Assembly (NCBI RefSeq): GCF_021556435.1
Contig: NZ_JAKGCU010000011.1
Coordinates: 1 to 64,000, forward strand
Origin: Gordonia tangerina
GTDB taxonomy: Bacteria > Actinomycetota > Actinomycetes > Mycobacteriales > Mycobacteriaceae
Length of the DNA stretch: 64,000 bases
Reading direction: 5' to 3'
Shown: positions 52,164 to 62,088 of the stretch, piece by piece
Position numbering within the stretch: position 1 is the stretch's first letter
Layout: each line of letters opens with the position of its first letter
Translations under genes and position numbers: made by a program
Notes under the pieces: model-generated
The model's input: only the letters and a program-made list of their open reading frames with translations
Database searches by the model: none
Told to the model about the DNA's origin: nothing

Positions 52164-52798
52164 GGCGCGCCCGGTGCCGACGACGCGGGCGTGTCGGCCG
52201 GTGGGGTCGCTGCGGGGGCTTCGGCGGCGACCCGGCGCACAGTCGCCTCGAGTTCTTCGGCGGTGATGGCCTTGAGGAACACCGCGGCCGGCCGGTGCTC
52301 CCGGTCGAGTACGACGGTGGTGGGGACCACCGAGGTCGGGGTGGTCAGCGCGGCCAGGGTGATGCCGTCGAAGTCGTAGATGGACGGGAAGCCGACGTTG
52401 CGGTCGGCGACGAAATCCTTGGCATTCTGCCGGTCGTCACGCAAGTCGATGCCGAGGAATTCGACACCGAGGTCTTTGGTGTTCTCGTAGACGGTCTCGA
52501 GGTCGTCGGCCTCGCCGCGACACGGGCCGCACCACGAGCCCCACACGTTGATGACGACGACCTTGTCGGCGAAGCGCTCGTCCCCGAGCGCGAGCGGTTC
52601 ATCGGTGATCAGGTCAGGTCCTGATACCTCTGCGACCGGTTTACGCTGCTCCGGCGGGTAGGTGATGACCACCTGGCCGCCGGGCGAGATGAACTCGAAG
52701 GTGTCTCCCTGCGCGACCGCGTCGTCGCCGGTACCGCAGCCGCTGACCACACCGATCACGACTGCCAGCGCCGCCAGCAGCAAGGAAAACTTTCGCAC
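52160..52798 (-). CDS. TlpA/ResA-like thioredoxin lipoprotein
   Basis: A 212-residue extracytoplasmic thioredoxin. The signal peptide ends with VSGC (lipobox) at residues 18-21. The active site is [11 protein letters not shown], and TSVVPTTVV carries the cis-Pro. A Pro/Ala tail follows. It should reduce the CXXCH thiols of apocytochrome c before haem attachment. The start is a GTG at 52798. Confidence 0.93.
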   Translation of the reverse strand: MRKFSLLLAALAVVIGVVSGCGTGDDAVAQGDTFEFISPGGQVVITYPPEQRKPVAEVSGPDLITDEPLALGDERFADKVVVINVWGSWCGPCRGEADDLETVYENTKDLGVEFLGIDLRDDRQNAKDFVADRNVGFPSIYDFDGITLAALTTPTSVVPTTVVLDREHRPAAVFLKAITAEELEATVRRVAAEAPAATPPADTPASSAPGAP

Positions 52799-52822
52799 GT
52801 TCGTCCTATCCCACCGGGCCGG

Positions 52823-53452
52823 TCACGCCCCGGTGGCCAACGGGTCCGAGGCCCCCACGGGCTCGGAGTAGATGATGTCGACGAGCGCATCGCCCTCGTA
52901 GATCAGGCTGGTCAGGGACGCCAGCGAACACTGCCGCCGGCGAGGGTCGTGCCACAGCCGCTGCCCTTCCAGGAAGCGGCGCAGTGTGTAGACGGGCAGT
53001 TGGTGGCTGACGCAGACGGCTTCGTGGCCACGAGCGGCGTCGCGGGCCTTGTTGGCTGCGGCCAGCATGCGATGGGCCAGTTGGATGTAGGGCTCGCCCC
53101 ACGACGGGGTGAACGGATCACGCATCTTGGGCCAGTGCCGCGGTTTGCTCAGCGCGCCGTCGCCGACGGACACCTTCAGTCCTTCGAAGACGTTGTCGGC
53201 CTCGATCAGTTCGTCGTTGGTGATGATCTCGAGTCCGTGCGCGCCGGCGATCGGGGTGGCCGTCTCCTGCGCCCGCTGCAACGGCGAGGCGAAGACGGCA
53301 GTCACGTCGTGGTCGGCGAGAGCGCCGGCCACCTTGTTGGCCTGGGCGCGTCCGGTGTCGGACAGTCGGAAGCCGGGCAGCCGGCCGTAGAGAATGCCTT
53401 CGGGGTTGTGCACTTCCCCATGGCGCATCATGTGGACGATCGTGTTGGTCAT
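52823..53452 (-). CDS. histidine phosphatase family protein
   Basis: A 209-residue phosphoglycerate-mutase-like protein. The catalytic His is in MMRHGEVHNPEG (RHG), the second His in AVCVSHQLPV, and an FASPLQRAQETATP block is present. Substrate cannot be read from sequence. Its place between hemL and the thioredoxin gene matches Rv0525 of mycobacteria. It probably shares the hemL transcript. Confidence 0.92.
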   Translation of the reverse strand: MTNTIVHMMRHGEVHNPEGILYGRLPGFRLSDTGRAQANKVAGALADHDVTAVFASPLQRAQETATPIAGAHGLEIITNDELIEADNVFEGLKVSVGDGALSKPRHWPKMRDPFTPSWGEPYIQLAHRMLAAANKARDAARGHEAVCVSHQLPVYTLRRFLEGQRLWHDPRRRQCSLASLTSLIYEGDALVDIIYSEPVGASDPLATGA

Positions 53453-53467
53453 CGTGTCTCCCCCGGG

Positions 53468-54787
53468 TCAGCTCTGGACCGCTGCGGCAGCGGCCTGCGC
53501 GGCTGCCGGCAGTGCATCGGCGATACGTGAGAAAGCATCGTCGTCCAACGCCGCGGACACAAACCAGGCCTCGAACGCACTCGGCGGCGGGTAGACACCA
53601 CGTTCGAGCAGTGCATGGAAGAACGGAGCAAAACGCCAGGTCTCAGTGGCCTTGACGCCCGGGTAGTCGACGATCGGGTCGCCAGAGTCGGTGAAGAAGA
53701 CGCTGAGCATGCTGCCCGCGCGCTGCACCCGGTGGGCCACACCGGCGGCGTCGAGGGCGTCGGTCAGCAGCGTGGCGAGGCGGTCGGCGTTGTCGTCGAG
53801 TGCGCGGTAGGTGTCGGCGTCGGCGGTGCGCAGAGTGGCCAGACCGGCGGCGACGGCCACCGGATTCCCCGACAGTGTGCCCGCCTGATAGACCGGACCG
53901 GTCGGTGCGAGTCGTTCCATCACGTCGGCACGTCCGCCGAACGCAGCGGCGGGCAGCCCGCCGCTCATCACCTTGCCGAAGGTGTAGAGGTCGCCGCCTA
54001 CCCCTTCGAGTCCGTACCAACCGGACGGGCTGACGCGGAAGCCGGTCATCACCTCGTCCATGATCAGCAACGCGCCGTGGCGTCGGGTGAGTTCGCGCAG
54101 GCCGGCGTTGAACCCGTCGTGCGGGGCGACCGCGCCCATGTTGCCGGCGGCGGCCTCGGTGATGACCGCGGCGATGTCGTCGCCGAATTCCTCGAACGCC
54201 TTCGCGACGGCCTTGAGGTCGTTGTACGGCAGCACGAGTGTGTCGTGGGCGGAGGCTCCCGTCACGCCCGGCGAGGTGGGCAGGCCGAGGGTGGCCACGC
54301 CGGACCCGGCGTCGGCGAGCAGGGCGTCGACGTGGCCGTGGTAGCAGCCGGCGAACTTGATGACCTTGCTGCGCCCGGTGTAGCCGCGGGCGAGCCGGAT
54401 GGCCGACATGGTGGCCTCGGTCCCGGAGTTGACGAGCCGGACCTGCTCGACGGGGTCGACCCGGTCGATGATCTCCTCGGCGAGTTCGATCTCCGACGAG
54501 GTGGGCGCACCGAAGGAGAGTCCGCCGGCCGCAGCCTGCTGCACGGCGGACACGACGGCGGGGTGCGCGTGGCCGAGGATCATCGGACCCCAGGAGCACA
54601 CGAGGTCGATGTACTCGTTGCCGTCGACGTCGGTGAGTCGGCAACCCTGCGCCGAGGCGATGAAGCGCGGATCGCCACCGACGGCGGAGAACGCCCGGAC
54701 CGGGGAGTTGACCCCGCCGGGGATGACCTGGGTGGCGCGTCGGAACAGCGCGGCAGAGTTCGCGGCTACTTCAGCGGATCGGGTCAC
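53468..54787 (-). CDS. hemL: glutamate-1-semialdehyde 2,1-aminomutase
   Basis: A 439-residue PLP enzyme that converts glutamate-1-semialdehyde to 5-aminolevulinate in the C5 haem pathway. Visible are the opening [41 protein letters not shown] and the Schiff-base Lys in [15 protein letters not shown] at 54787 gives the normal length; an ATG at 54823 adds 12 atypical residues. It heads the cytochrome c and haem cluster. Confidence 0.95.
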   Translation of the reverse strand: MTRSAEVAANSAALFRRATQVIPGGVNSPVRAFSAVGGDPRFIASAQGCRLTDVDGNEYIDLVCSWGPMILGHAHPAVVSAVQQAAAGGLSFGAPTSSEIELAEEIIDRVDPVEQVRLVNSGTEATMSAIRLARGYTGRSKVIKFAGCYHGHVDALLADAGSGVATLGLPTSPGVTGASAHDTLVLPYNDLKAVAKAFEEFGDDIAAVITEAAAGNMGAVAPHDGFNAGLRELTRRHGALLIMDEVMTGFRVSPSGWYGLEGVGGDLYTFGKVMSGGLPAAAFGGRADVMERLAPTGPVYQAGTLSGNPVAVAAGLATLRTADADTYRALDDNADRLATLLTDALDAAGVAHRVQRAGSMLSVFFTDSGDPIVDYPGVKATETWRFAPFFHALLERGVYPPPSAFEAWFVSAALDDDAFSRIADALPAAAQAAAAAVQS

Positions 54788-54934
54788 GGGGACCAGTGTT
54801 CCAAATGGCCTCGTGAGGGCCAAAATCGTTCAGCCGGTTCTCAGGGAGAGTGTGATGTCGGTGACGGTTGCTGCGGCCGTATCCGCCTGCGGCGACATAG
54901 GACGTCGGCGACGATAGTTGTCGCGGCAACCTGC

Positions 54935-55825
54935 TCAGCCTGCAGGTGGAGACGCCCGACGACGTCGGCGCCGACCGGTCGGTAGCTTCTTGCGGTGCTC
55001 ACGTCGGCGAACCAGATCGAGGATGGTCCTTTCTGCTTCCGCCCACTCCTCGACCACGCGCTGATAACTCAACCGCACGGTGATGTAGCCCTTTCGGGTC
55101 GCCTCCTCGTCGCGTCGGCGGTCCCTCTCGCGCTGTTCGGCGCTGCGGTCGTGGAATTCCTCGCTGTCGATCTCGATGATGAGTCGGGTGCCGATCAGCA
55201 GATCGACACGACCGACCCCCGCGATCTGCACTTGTGAGCGCACCGTCACGCCTTTGAGCTGCAACCGCAGCCGCACCATCGTCTCCGTGCCGGATTCCGC
55301 CTTGCCATCGCACCGGTCAAGTAGTCGGCGAATCCGCCGCGGGGCCGACGCCATGAGCGATTCCAGGTCGCAGCGTTCGAGCAGGGCCTTGTTGAGGATG
55401 GAGTCGCACACCACGACGATGCCTTCGTCGTCGAGGCATTTGAGTGCGTGGCGAAAAGCGGTTCGGATGTCGTCGACGGCGGACACCTCCGGTTCGGGCG
55501 ACCCGTAGCCCAGGCAGAACCGGCCACTGCGCCCTTGTCGGTGCGCTGACTCCCGAGCCCGGACGTGGACCTTCTTGGGGTGCGTGGGCACCCAGACACC
55601 ATGGAGCTTCAGCGCCGACAGACAACTCAACACTCCCCCGGCAGTCACCGCCTCGACCACCATCGCATCCGCAGTCGGCGTCGCATACCAGCCACGTCGC
55701 AGCCTGCGCAGGTTCTCCTCCCTCATCGCACGCCGCAGGTGTGCGAGAGTCACAGCACGCGAATGCAATTCGGACCAGGACACTACGCCGTAGTGATCAT
55801 CGATCTCCATCATGAGGTCGAGCAT
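54935..55825 (-). CDS. DUF559/Vsr-like endonuclease-fold protein with N-terminal wHTH
   Basis: A 296-residue protein. The N-terminal part (WSELHSRAVTLAHLRRAMRE then LRRLRRGWYAT) resembles the winged helix of AbiEi-type antitoxins. The C-terminal DUF559 part has VRSQVQIAGVGRVDLLIGTR and LIIEIDSEEFHD, a PD-(D/E)xK-like core. The family is related to Vsr mismatch endonucleases; activity is unproven. Three ATG codons (55825, 55813, 55810) are possible starts. A second, diverged relative of the same length lies at 62089. Confidence 0.75.
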   Translation of the reverse strand: MLDLMMEIDDHYGVVSWSELHSRAVTLAHLRRAMREENLRRLRRGWYATPTADAMVVEAVTAGGVLSCLSALKLHGVWVPTHPKKVHVRARESAHRQGRSGRFCLGYGSPEPEVSAVDDIRTAFRHALKCLDDEGIVVVCDSILNKALLERCDLESLMASAPRRIRRLLDRCDGKAESGTETMVRLRLQLKGVTVRSQVQIAGVGRVDLLIGTRLIIEIDSEEFHDRSAEQRERDRRRDEEATRKGYITVRLSYQRVVEEWAEAERTILDLVRRREHRKKLPTGRRRRRRASPPAG

Positions 55826-55930
55826 GCCGACGAAACCGGCCGTAATCGGGTTCCGCGCATAGCGGTGTGTGGTTCTGTGGACCCGCACCCGACCTGTGGA
55901 CTACCGACGCCGAATACAGCTGCGGCAGCA

Positions 55931-55966
55931 GGGGTGGCCGCCGACAATTATTGTCGGCCCCACCCC
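55931..55966. terminator. hairpin terminator after the SGNH lipoprotein gene
   Basis: GGGGTGG and CCACCCC flank an inner perfect stem GCCGACAAT/ATTGTCGGC. It lies 22 bases after the stop at 55989, so it suits termination of the leftward PucR-SGNH unit. Confidence 0.65.
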
Positions 55967-55988
55967 CTGAGACCGCGGCTGCATACGA

Positions 55989-56891
55989 CTACTCCAGCGC
56001 CGTAGCCACTGCGTCGGCGATGGCCTGCTGCCCGGCCGCATTCGGGTGGACCGGCGCCGCCCCCGACGCACCGTTGCGCGGTTCGATCCACCGCTGCCCC
56101 ACCGGCGCGCACGCGTCGTGGCCTTCCGACGCCGGCGCCATGTCGACGAACCGCGCTCCGGTCTGCTCGGCTGCACGCTGTAGAGCGGCGTTCAGAACCG
56201 ATTGCAGCTCACGCAGATACGTGAGATCGCTGGTCGCGACCGGCATCGCGGGATAGCAGCCGTCGGCGGGCGGCAGGATCCACGGATACCCAACCGCCAG
56301 GATCTCGGCGCTCGGCGCTCTGTCGCGTACCGCTTGCAACGCTTCGAGTAGGGCCGGCGCGGTCTGGTTCTCGACGATGTCGACGTACTCGGAGCCTCGG
56401 GTGTCCGCGCACGGTGATCCGGACAGATCGCGGGCGGCGAGGTCGGCGCACTCGCGGATCGCGGTGCTGTAGAGGTCGCTGTCGTTGCCGCCGATCATCA
56501 CGGTAACGATGTCGGCGTCGTCGGTGAGCGCATCCAGTTGCGGTGGCACACCGTCGTATTGGGCCGACTCGAAATCCGCCGTGTCGGCGCCGCTACAGCT
56601 GACGTCGGTCAGTCGGTAGCCCGCGTCGGCGGCGAGCACGTGCGCGAAGTTGCGCGAGGATCGCAGGCACATCACCGGGGAGTCGGCGACCAGGGGTTGC
56701 ACGCCGGCCGCGGCGGAGAAGCTGTCGCCCAGGTTCACCAGGTGTAGTTGGTCGGTGCCCGTTGCGGTGGAGGCGTTCACCGACGGGGACGTCTGGGTTG
56801 CACTCGGTGCCGCGGAGTCGTCGATGTCGTCGGCGCAGCCGGCGACGGCCACCGCCACCGCCGCGATCCCTGCGGCCACAGCCTTTCTCAT
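55989..56891 (-). CDS. SGNH/GDSL esterase lipoprotein
   Basis: A 300-residue secreted hydrolase. The lipobox VAGC ends the signal peptide at residue 19. The four SGNH blocks are intact: VNLGDSFSAAAG (Ser), CSGADTADF (Gly), VMIGGNDSD (Asn) and PVHPNAAG (His, DxxH form altered). Six Cys suggest disulfides. It resembles secreted esterases such as Rv0518 and Streptomyces GDSL lipases. The ATG overlaps the PucR stop as ATGA, an odd partner for a regulator. Confidence 0.88.
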   Translation of the reverse strand: MRKAVAAGIAAVAVAVAGCADDIDDSAAPSATQTSPSVNASTATGTDQLHLVNLGDSFSAAAGVQPLVADSPVMCLRSSRNFAHVLAADAGYRLTDVSCSGADTADFESAQYDGVPPQLDALTDDADIVTVMIGGNDSDLYSTAIRECADLAARDLSGSPCADTRGSEYVDIVENQTAPALLEALQAVRDRAPSAEILAVGYPWILPPADGCYPAMPVATSDLTYLRELQSVLNAALQRAAEQTGARFVDMAPASEGHDACAPVGQRWIEPRNGASGAAPVHPNAAGQQAIADAVATALE

Positions 56892-58387
56892 TCGTGCGCT
56901 CCCAACAACATCAACAACAGTTCGGCACGGACACGCGCGTCGGCCAGGTCCACATCCAACAGATCCTCGACTCGTTCGACCCGGTGGCGCAACGTGTGCC
57001 GGTGCACGCCTTGCGTCGCGGCGGCGACACCCCAGTTGCCGTTGGCTTCCAGGTAGGCCAACAGGGCTGCTCGTAGCTCGGTCCCGTGTTCGGCGTCGTG
57101 GTTCAGCACGGGGGCCAGCCGCTGGGCGTGTGCGTCAGCGAGCGCTCGACGCACGGGGTCGACGGTCAGCAGCGACCGGGTGCCGTGCAGATCGGCGAGC
57201 TGACCGACGGCCGCGGATCGGCAGGCCAGCCTCGCCTGCCGGACGGCGTCGGCGACGTCGCGCACATCGGTCACTGTGCCCACCCCGCCGCCGACCGGAC
57301 CGGCGGAGTTGACGACGGCGAACAGGGTGGTCGCGAGCTCGGTGGAATCGTCGCCGCGAAGCAGCACCATCAGTTCCGGTCCGTCGCGATGCACGAAGAC
57401 CGCATGCCACCGGTCGTCGAGCTCGTCGATCAGCAGGCGCTGCCCGCGGGCGGCCGCGTCGTCGTCTCCGAATCGCAACGCCAGCGCCCGCACCCGTCCC
57501 GACGGGTCGGCGGCCCGCGCCAGAATACGTTGTACGCCAACTCGCTCGGTGGGATCGTCGAGCGCCGATGCCAGTGTGTCGGTGTGCAACTCGACAAGGT
57601 CGCGGCGTAGCTGGCGTGGTTTCGCGTGCTCGATGGCCAGCAGCGAGATCGCGTGACCGACAAGCATCCGCGCGACGTCGTCGAGGGCGGTGCGTCCCAC
57701 CGTGCCGAGGTGTCCAAAGGTTCGTCCGCCGGAGCCGACCCGGGACACCGTGATCGTGGCATCATCGGTCACCGTGACCGCCGCCGCCGACGCCGGGTCA
57801 CGAATCACCAAATCACGCAACCGGTTCAGGTCTGCCGACGACACGGAGCCGGGTGCGTTGGCGACCACGGCCAGGCCGGTGTCGAGCAGCACCACCTTCT
57901 GCCCCACCGCGTCGGCGAGTTCCCGGATCACCGCCGTCGACCCACCCGAGGCGGCCGCGCGGGTCATCTTCGGTTGCGCCTTGGTGGCCGCCAACAGCCG
58001 CGACGATCGCTGGGCGGCGATCTGATCCAGCACGGCGCGGGTGATCGCGGAGAACGGCACCGGCAGCGGAACCTCGAACAGCGGTAGCCCCAGCTCGTCG
58101 GCGACCGACGCCATGCCGGCGGGCACCGCGTCGAACTCGAAACCGACACCCATTCCGACCGCCGCCACGCCGACGGCATCGAGACGCTCGAGGTAGTCGC
58201 GCCAGATCGTCGGGTCACCGAGCCGCAGCCCCGTGGTCAACAGCACCTCGTCGCCGGACAACCATTCGCCGGGCTGGGTCAGTTCGCTGGTCATCACGCA
58301 GTCGACGTGCCGATCGAGGCCGGCCACCCCGCCGCGCAGCGTGAGACGGAGACGTCGCTGGGCCAGCAGCCAGCGCACCGTCGTCAT
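56888..58387 (-). CDS. PucR-family regulator, probable activator of gabTD
   Basis: A 499-residue PucR-type regulator: N-terminal sensor domain (LTQPGEWLSGDEVLLTTGLR), a central GGDEF-like region, and the C-terminal PucR HTH (LEANGNWGVAAATQGVHRHT, LRHRVERVEDLL). It is divergent from gabT. In Corynebacterium glutamicum a PucR-type GabR activates the gab operon as I recall, so the same job is inferred here. The ATG at 58387 is chosen because the family starts with VRWLL; upstream codons look non-coding. Confidence 0.85.
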   Translation of the reverse strand: MTTVRWLLAQRRLRLTLRGGVAGLDRHVDCVMTSELTQPGEWLSGDEVLLTTGLRLGDPTIWRDYLERLDAVGVAAVGMGVGFEFDAVPAGMASVADELGLPLFEVPLPVPFSAITRAVLDQIAAQRSSRLLAATKAQPKMTRAAASGGSTAVIRELADAVGQKVVLLDTGLAVVANAPGSVSSADLNRLRDLVIRDPASAAAVTVTDDATITVSRVGSGGRTFGHLGTVGRTALDDVARMLVGHAISLLAIEHAKPRQLRRDLVELHTDTLASALDDPTERVGVQRILARAADPSGRVRALALRFGDDDAAARGQRLLIDELDDRWHAVFVHRDGPELMVLLRGDDSTELATTLFAVVNSAGPVGGGVGTVTDVRDVADAVRQARLACRSAAVGQLADLHGTRSLLTVDPVRRALADAHAQRLAPVLNHDAEHGTELRAALLAYLEANGNWGVAAATQGVHRHTLRHRVERVEDLLDVDLADARVRAELLLMLLGAHE

Positions 58388-58418
58388 GCCCACCACCCTA
58401 CCTGGACACCATGGAGTG

Positions 58419-58444
58419 CAATGTTCACCGACTTGTACACATTG
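58419..58444. promoter_or_regulatory. candidate regulator dyad between pucR-type gene and gabT
   Basis: CAATGT (58419-58424) and ACATTG (58439-58444) are inverted six-base arms in the 136-base divergent region. They are a plausible binding site for the PucR-type regulator, though the arms are short. Confidence 0.4.
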
Positions 58445-58523
58445 GCAGGTCACCCCGATCGGGTTGTCGGCGAAGACTGGGGTCGTAAGCAGCGCCTGAC
58501 ACCATCGACGGAATGAGGACGTG

Positions 58524-59876
58524 ATGACCGCCATCCCCTACCGGTTACCGCAGAAGCGGCATCTTGTCACCGAGCTCCCCGGCCCGCGGTCGGTCGCGCT
58601 GACGGAGCGTCGGCGCCGCGCGGTCGCGGCCGGACTCGGGTCGGCCACGCCGGTGTTCGCGGTCGACGCCGATGGCGGCATCATCGTCGACGCCGACGGC
58701 AACTCACTGATCGACCTGGGATCAGGAATCGCTGTCACCGGAGTCGGAGCCAGCAACCCGGCGGTTGCCGACGCCGTCGCCGCACAGGCGCACCGGCTCA
58801 CCCACACCTGCTTCATGGTCACCCCCTACGAGGGATATGTGGCCGTCGCCGAAAAGCTCAACGAACTGACCCCCGGCGATCACGAGAAGCGAACGGTGCT
58901 GTTCAACTCCGGCGCCGAGGCGGTGGAGAATGCAGTCAAGGTCGCGCGCTTGGCGACCGGGCGCAACGCGGTGGTCGCCTTCGACCACGCCTATCACGGC
59001 CGCACCAACCTGACCATGGCGCTCACCGCGAAATCCATTCCTTATAAGCATGATTTCGGCCCGTTCGCGCCTGAGGTGTACCGGATGCCGATGAGCTACC
59101 CACTGCGGGACCCGGCGGGGACCGACGGAGTTGCCGCCGCCAACCGCGCCATCAGCATGATCGACACCCAGCTCACCGCCGACAGTGTGGCCGCGGTCAT
59201 CGTCGAACCCATCCAGGGTGAGGGCGGTTTCATCGTGCCCGCACCGGGTTTCCTGCCGACGCTGGCCGCCTGGTGCCGAATGCACGGCGTGGTGTTCATC
59301 GCCGACGAGGTCCAGAGCGGGTTCTGCCGCACCGGTGCGTGGTTCGCCAGCGAAGACGAAGGCGTGGTCCCGGATCTGATCACCACCGCCAAGGGGATCG
59401 CCGGCGGGATGCCGTTGTCGGCGGTCACCGGCCGCGCCGACCTGATGGATGCGGTGCACCCCGGTGGGCTCGGCGGCACCTACAGCGGCAATCCGGTCGC
59501 GTGCGCCGCCGCGTTGGCCACGATCGAACAGATGTCGACCCTCGATCTGAACGCACGTGCGCGCCACATCGGGGAGATCGCATTCGCGTCGTTGTCGGCA
59601 ACCACAGAACGTCTCGCCGCCACCGGCCAGGATGTCATCGGCGAGATCCGCGGTCGCGGAGCGATGATCGCCGTCGAATTGGTGAAACCCGGTACCACCG
59701 AGCCCAATCCGGAACTGGCCAAGGCGGCTGCGGCGCACGCACTCTCCCGCGGAGTGGTGGTCCTCACCTGCGGCACCTATGGCAACGTGCTAAGGCTGCT
59801 GCCTCCGATGGTCATCGACGACGATCTGCTGTGCGAGGGCCTGCAGATCCTCGACGAGGCCCTCACCCCCGCGTGA
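58524..59876 (+). CDS. gabT: 4-aminobutyrate aminotransferase
   Basis: A 450-residue class III aminotransferase that moves the amino group of GABA to 2-oxoglutarate, giving succinate semialdehyde. Motifs: FNSGAEAVENAVKVAR, FDHAYHGRTNLTMALT, EPIQGEGGFIVP, ADEVQSGFCRTG and the Schiff-base Lys in LITTAKGIAGGMP. The ATG at 58524 has GAGGAC upstream. It is followed by gabD after 41 bases. Confidence 0.93.
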   Translation: MTAIPYRLPQKRHLVTELPGPRSVALTERRRRAVAAGLGSATPVFAVDADGGIIVDADGNSLIDLGSGIAVTGVGASNPAVADAVAAQAHRLTHTCFMVTPYEGYVAVAEKLNELTPGDHEKRTVLFNSGAEAVENAVKVARLATGRNAVVAFDHAYHGRTNLTMALTAKSIPYKHDFGPFAPEVYRMPMSYPLRDPAGTDGVAAANRAISMIDTQLTADSVAAVIVEPIQGEGGFIVPAPGFLPTLAAWCRMHGVVFIADEVQSGFCRTGAWFASEDEGVVPDLITTAKGIAGGMPLSAVTGRADLMDAVHPGGLGGTYSGNPVACAAALATIEQMSTLDLNARARHIGEIAFASLSATTERLAATGQDVIGEIRGRGAMIAVELVKPGTTEPNPELAKAAAAHALSRGVVVLTCGTYGNVLRLLPPMVIDDDLLCEGLQILDEALTPA

Positions 59877-59917
59877 GTCACATTCTGCACAGAACATATC
59901 GAAGGAAGTGAGATCTG

Positions 59918-61387
59918 ATGACTGACACCATCGTTGACAACCCGCGCACCGTGCTGGACAACGTACCGACCGGGCTGTGGATCGATGGCGAATCGGTGCC
60001 GGCGTCGTCGGGCGAGACATTCACCGTGTACGACCCGGCCACCGAAGAACCGCTGACCTCAGTGGCCGACGCCGGCGTGGACGATGCGCGCCGCGCCCTC
60101 GACAAGGCTGCGGCAGTCGCCGACGACTGGGCCGCCACCCCGGCCCGCGAGCGCGGCGAGATCCTGCGCCGCGCATTCGAACTGCTCACCGACCGGGCCG
60201 ACGACATCGCCATGCTGATGACGCTGGAACTCGGGCGCGCACTACCCGACAGTCAGGCCGAGACCAAGTACGGTACCGAGTTCCTGCGCTGGTTCGCCGA
60301 GGAGGCCGTCCGCATCGGCGGCCGGTTCGCCACCGCGCCCGCGGGCAACGGCCGAATCCTGGTGTCGCGTGCGCCGGTCGGGCCGTCGTTGGCGATCACG
60401 CCGTGGAACTTCCCCCTCGCGATGGGCACCCGCAAGATCGGTCCGGCGTTGGCCGCCGGAAACGTCATGCTGGTCAAGCCCGCGCACGAAACCCCGCTGA
60501 CCATGCTGGCCCTGGCCGCGGTGTTCGCCGAGGCCGGCCTGCCCGCCGGGGTGCTGTCGGTGTTGCCGACCAGCAATGCCGGCGACGTGTCGTCGGCGAT
60601 CATCACCGATGACCGCATCCGCAAGATCAGCTTCACCGGCTCGACGCCGGTCGGCCGCAACCTGATGGCACAGGCCGCCGAACGGGTACAGCGCACGTCG
60701 ATGGAACTCGGTGGCAACGCGCCGTTCCTGGTGTTCGACGACGCCGACATCGACGCCGCGGTCGAGGGCGCATATCTGGCGAAGATGCGCAACGGCGGGG
60801 AGGCGTGCACCGCGGCCAATCGGTTCCTGGTGCAATCCGGTGTCGCGGAGGAGTTCACGGCGAAGCTCACCGAGAAGATGGCGGCCGTACGGCTCGGCGC
60901 CGGATACGACGAGGGTGTCACCCTGGGACCGTTGGTGAGCGCCAAGCAGCGCGACAAGGTCGCCGAGATGGTGGACGGCGCGATCGCCGATGGTGCGCGG
61001 GTCCGGTTGGGCGGCAAAGTCCCCGAGGGCAAGGGCTACTTCTACCCGGCGACGGTGCTCGACCGGGTCGATGCGTACGCACCGGTCACGCGCGACGAGA
61101 TCTTCGGTCCGGTAGCGGTGATCAGCACCTTCGAGTCCGAGGCCGACGCCATCAAGGCCGCCAACTCGACCGAGTACGGACTGGCGTCGTACTTCTACAG
61201 CCGCGACCTGGAACGCTGCATGCGGGTGGCCGAAGGGCTCGAATCGGGGATGGTCGGCGTGAACCGCGGCGTCATCTCCGATCCGTCGGCACCGTTCGGC
61301 GGGGTCAAGCAATCGGGTATCGGCCGTGAGGGCGGCAGCGAGGGTATCGAGGAGTACCTGTCGGTGAAGTACATCGCATTGACCTGA
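59918..61387 (+). CDS. gabD: succinate-semialdehyde dehydrogenase
   Basis: A 489-residue aldehyde dehydrogenase. Catalytic Cys is in NGGEACTAANRFLVQ, the general base Glu in MELGGNAPFLVFDDADID, and the NAD(P) loop in KISFTGSTPVGRNLM. It oxidises succinate semialdehyde to succinate and so completes GABA catabolism. GAAGGAAGTGAG precedes the ATG. No gabP permease gene follows, unlike the gabTDP operon of corynebacteria. Confidence 0.93.
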   Translation: MTDTIVDNPRTVLDNVPTGLWIDGESVPASSGETFTVYDPATEEPLTSVADAGVDDARRALDKAAAVADDWAATPARERGEILRRAFELLTDRADDIAMLMTLELGRALPDSQAETKYGTEFLRWFAEEAVRIGGRFATAPAGNGRILVSRAPVGPSLAITPWNFPLAMGTRKIGPALAAGNVMLVKPAHETPLTMLALAAVFAEAGLPAGVLSVLPTSNAGDVSSAIITDDRIRKISFTGSTPVGRNLMAQAAERVQRTSMELGGNAPFLVFDDADIDAAVEGAYLAKMRNGGEACTAANRFLVQSGVAEEFTAKLTEKMAAVRLGAGYDEGVTLGPLVSAKQRDKVAEMVDGAIADGARVRLGGKVPEGKGYFYPATVLDRVDAYAPVTRDEIFGPVAVISTFESEADAIKAANSTEYGLASYFYSRDLERCMRVAEGLESGMVGVNRGVISDPSAPFGGVKQSGIGREGGSEGIEEYLSVKYIALT

Positions 61388-61407
61388 CAAATGGGTACAC
61401 TCGTGCC

Positions 61408-61965
61408 ATGCGTGTTCGGGTGGCCGCACTAATCATCGCAATTCTCACCACGCTGAGCGTGGCCGTCGCGGCTCCCGCGCGCGCAGACACCGGAAGTCTG
61501 GGCGCCGGGAGTGCCGACCTGTTCTCGCCGAGCAGCATCTTCCTGTGGCAGAGTCCGCCGACGCGCTACATCGTGGTGCTCGGCGCCAAGATGGGCACAT
61601 TCGGCCAGACGCCGGCCATCCTGGAGCAGCGGATGAACGTGGCAGCGAACCTGGCGTTGTCGCATCCGTTCAACCGGATGATCGTGTCCGGCGGCAACAC
61701 CTGGTGGCTGCCGGTGTCGGAGGCCCAGTTCATGAATGTCGGTCTGCTGCGGCGCGGGGTGCCGGTATGGCAGATGATCAACGAGGCGGCCTCCACCAGC
61801 ACCGTCGCCAACGCGACGAACACAGTGGCGATGCTCAAACACATGGGCGCCACCGGTGCGCTGATCGTGACCAACGGCTTCCACATGGGACGCGCCCTCA
61901 ACGACTTCCGCACCGCGGCGCGCAAACAGCATGCACGCCTGGAGTTCCGACCAGCCTACGCCTGA
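61408..61965 (+). CDS. secreted DUF218 (YdcF-like) protein
   Basis: A 185-residue protein with a signal peptide (LIIAILTTLSVAVAAPARAD, cleavage likely after ARA) and a DUF218 domain: YIVVLGAKMGTFGQTPAILE, MIVSGGN, ATNTVAMLKHMGATGALIVT and NGFHMGRAL. The family has no firm reaction. It lies 20 bases after gabD and is probably co-transcribed. It is a distant relative of the protein at 29143 but lacks its membrane anchor. Confidence 0.75.
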   Translation: MRVRVAALIIAILTTLSVAVAAPARADTGSLGAGSADLFSPSSIFLWQSPPTRYIVVLGAKMGTFGQTPAILEQRMNVAANLALSHPFNRMIVSGGNTWWLPVSEAQFMNVGLLRRGVPVWQMINEAASTSTVANATNTVAMLKHMGATGALIVTNGFHMGRALNDFRTAARKQHARLEFRPAYA

Positions 61966-61989
61966 TCCCCGCCCCCTTCCCCCGTTCTC

Positions 61990-62052
61990 CGTTGACTGGG
62001 CGCTGTTCCCCGTTGAGTGGGCGCTGTTTCCCGTTGAGTGGGCGCTGTTTTC
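61990..62052. repeat. 21-base repeat array, locus C (3 full units)
   Basis: Units of 21 bases start at 61990, 62011 and 62032 (CGTTGAGTGGGCGCTGTTTCC type), with a partial unit CGTTCTC before and GATCGAATGTGCAC after. They are the inverted orientation of locus A and lie between convergent genes. Confidence 0.9.
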
Positions 62053-62088
62053 GATCGAATGTGCACCGCCATACGTTCGCCGGACGTA

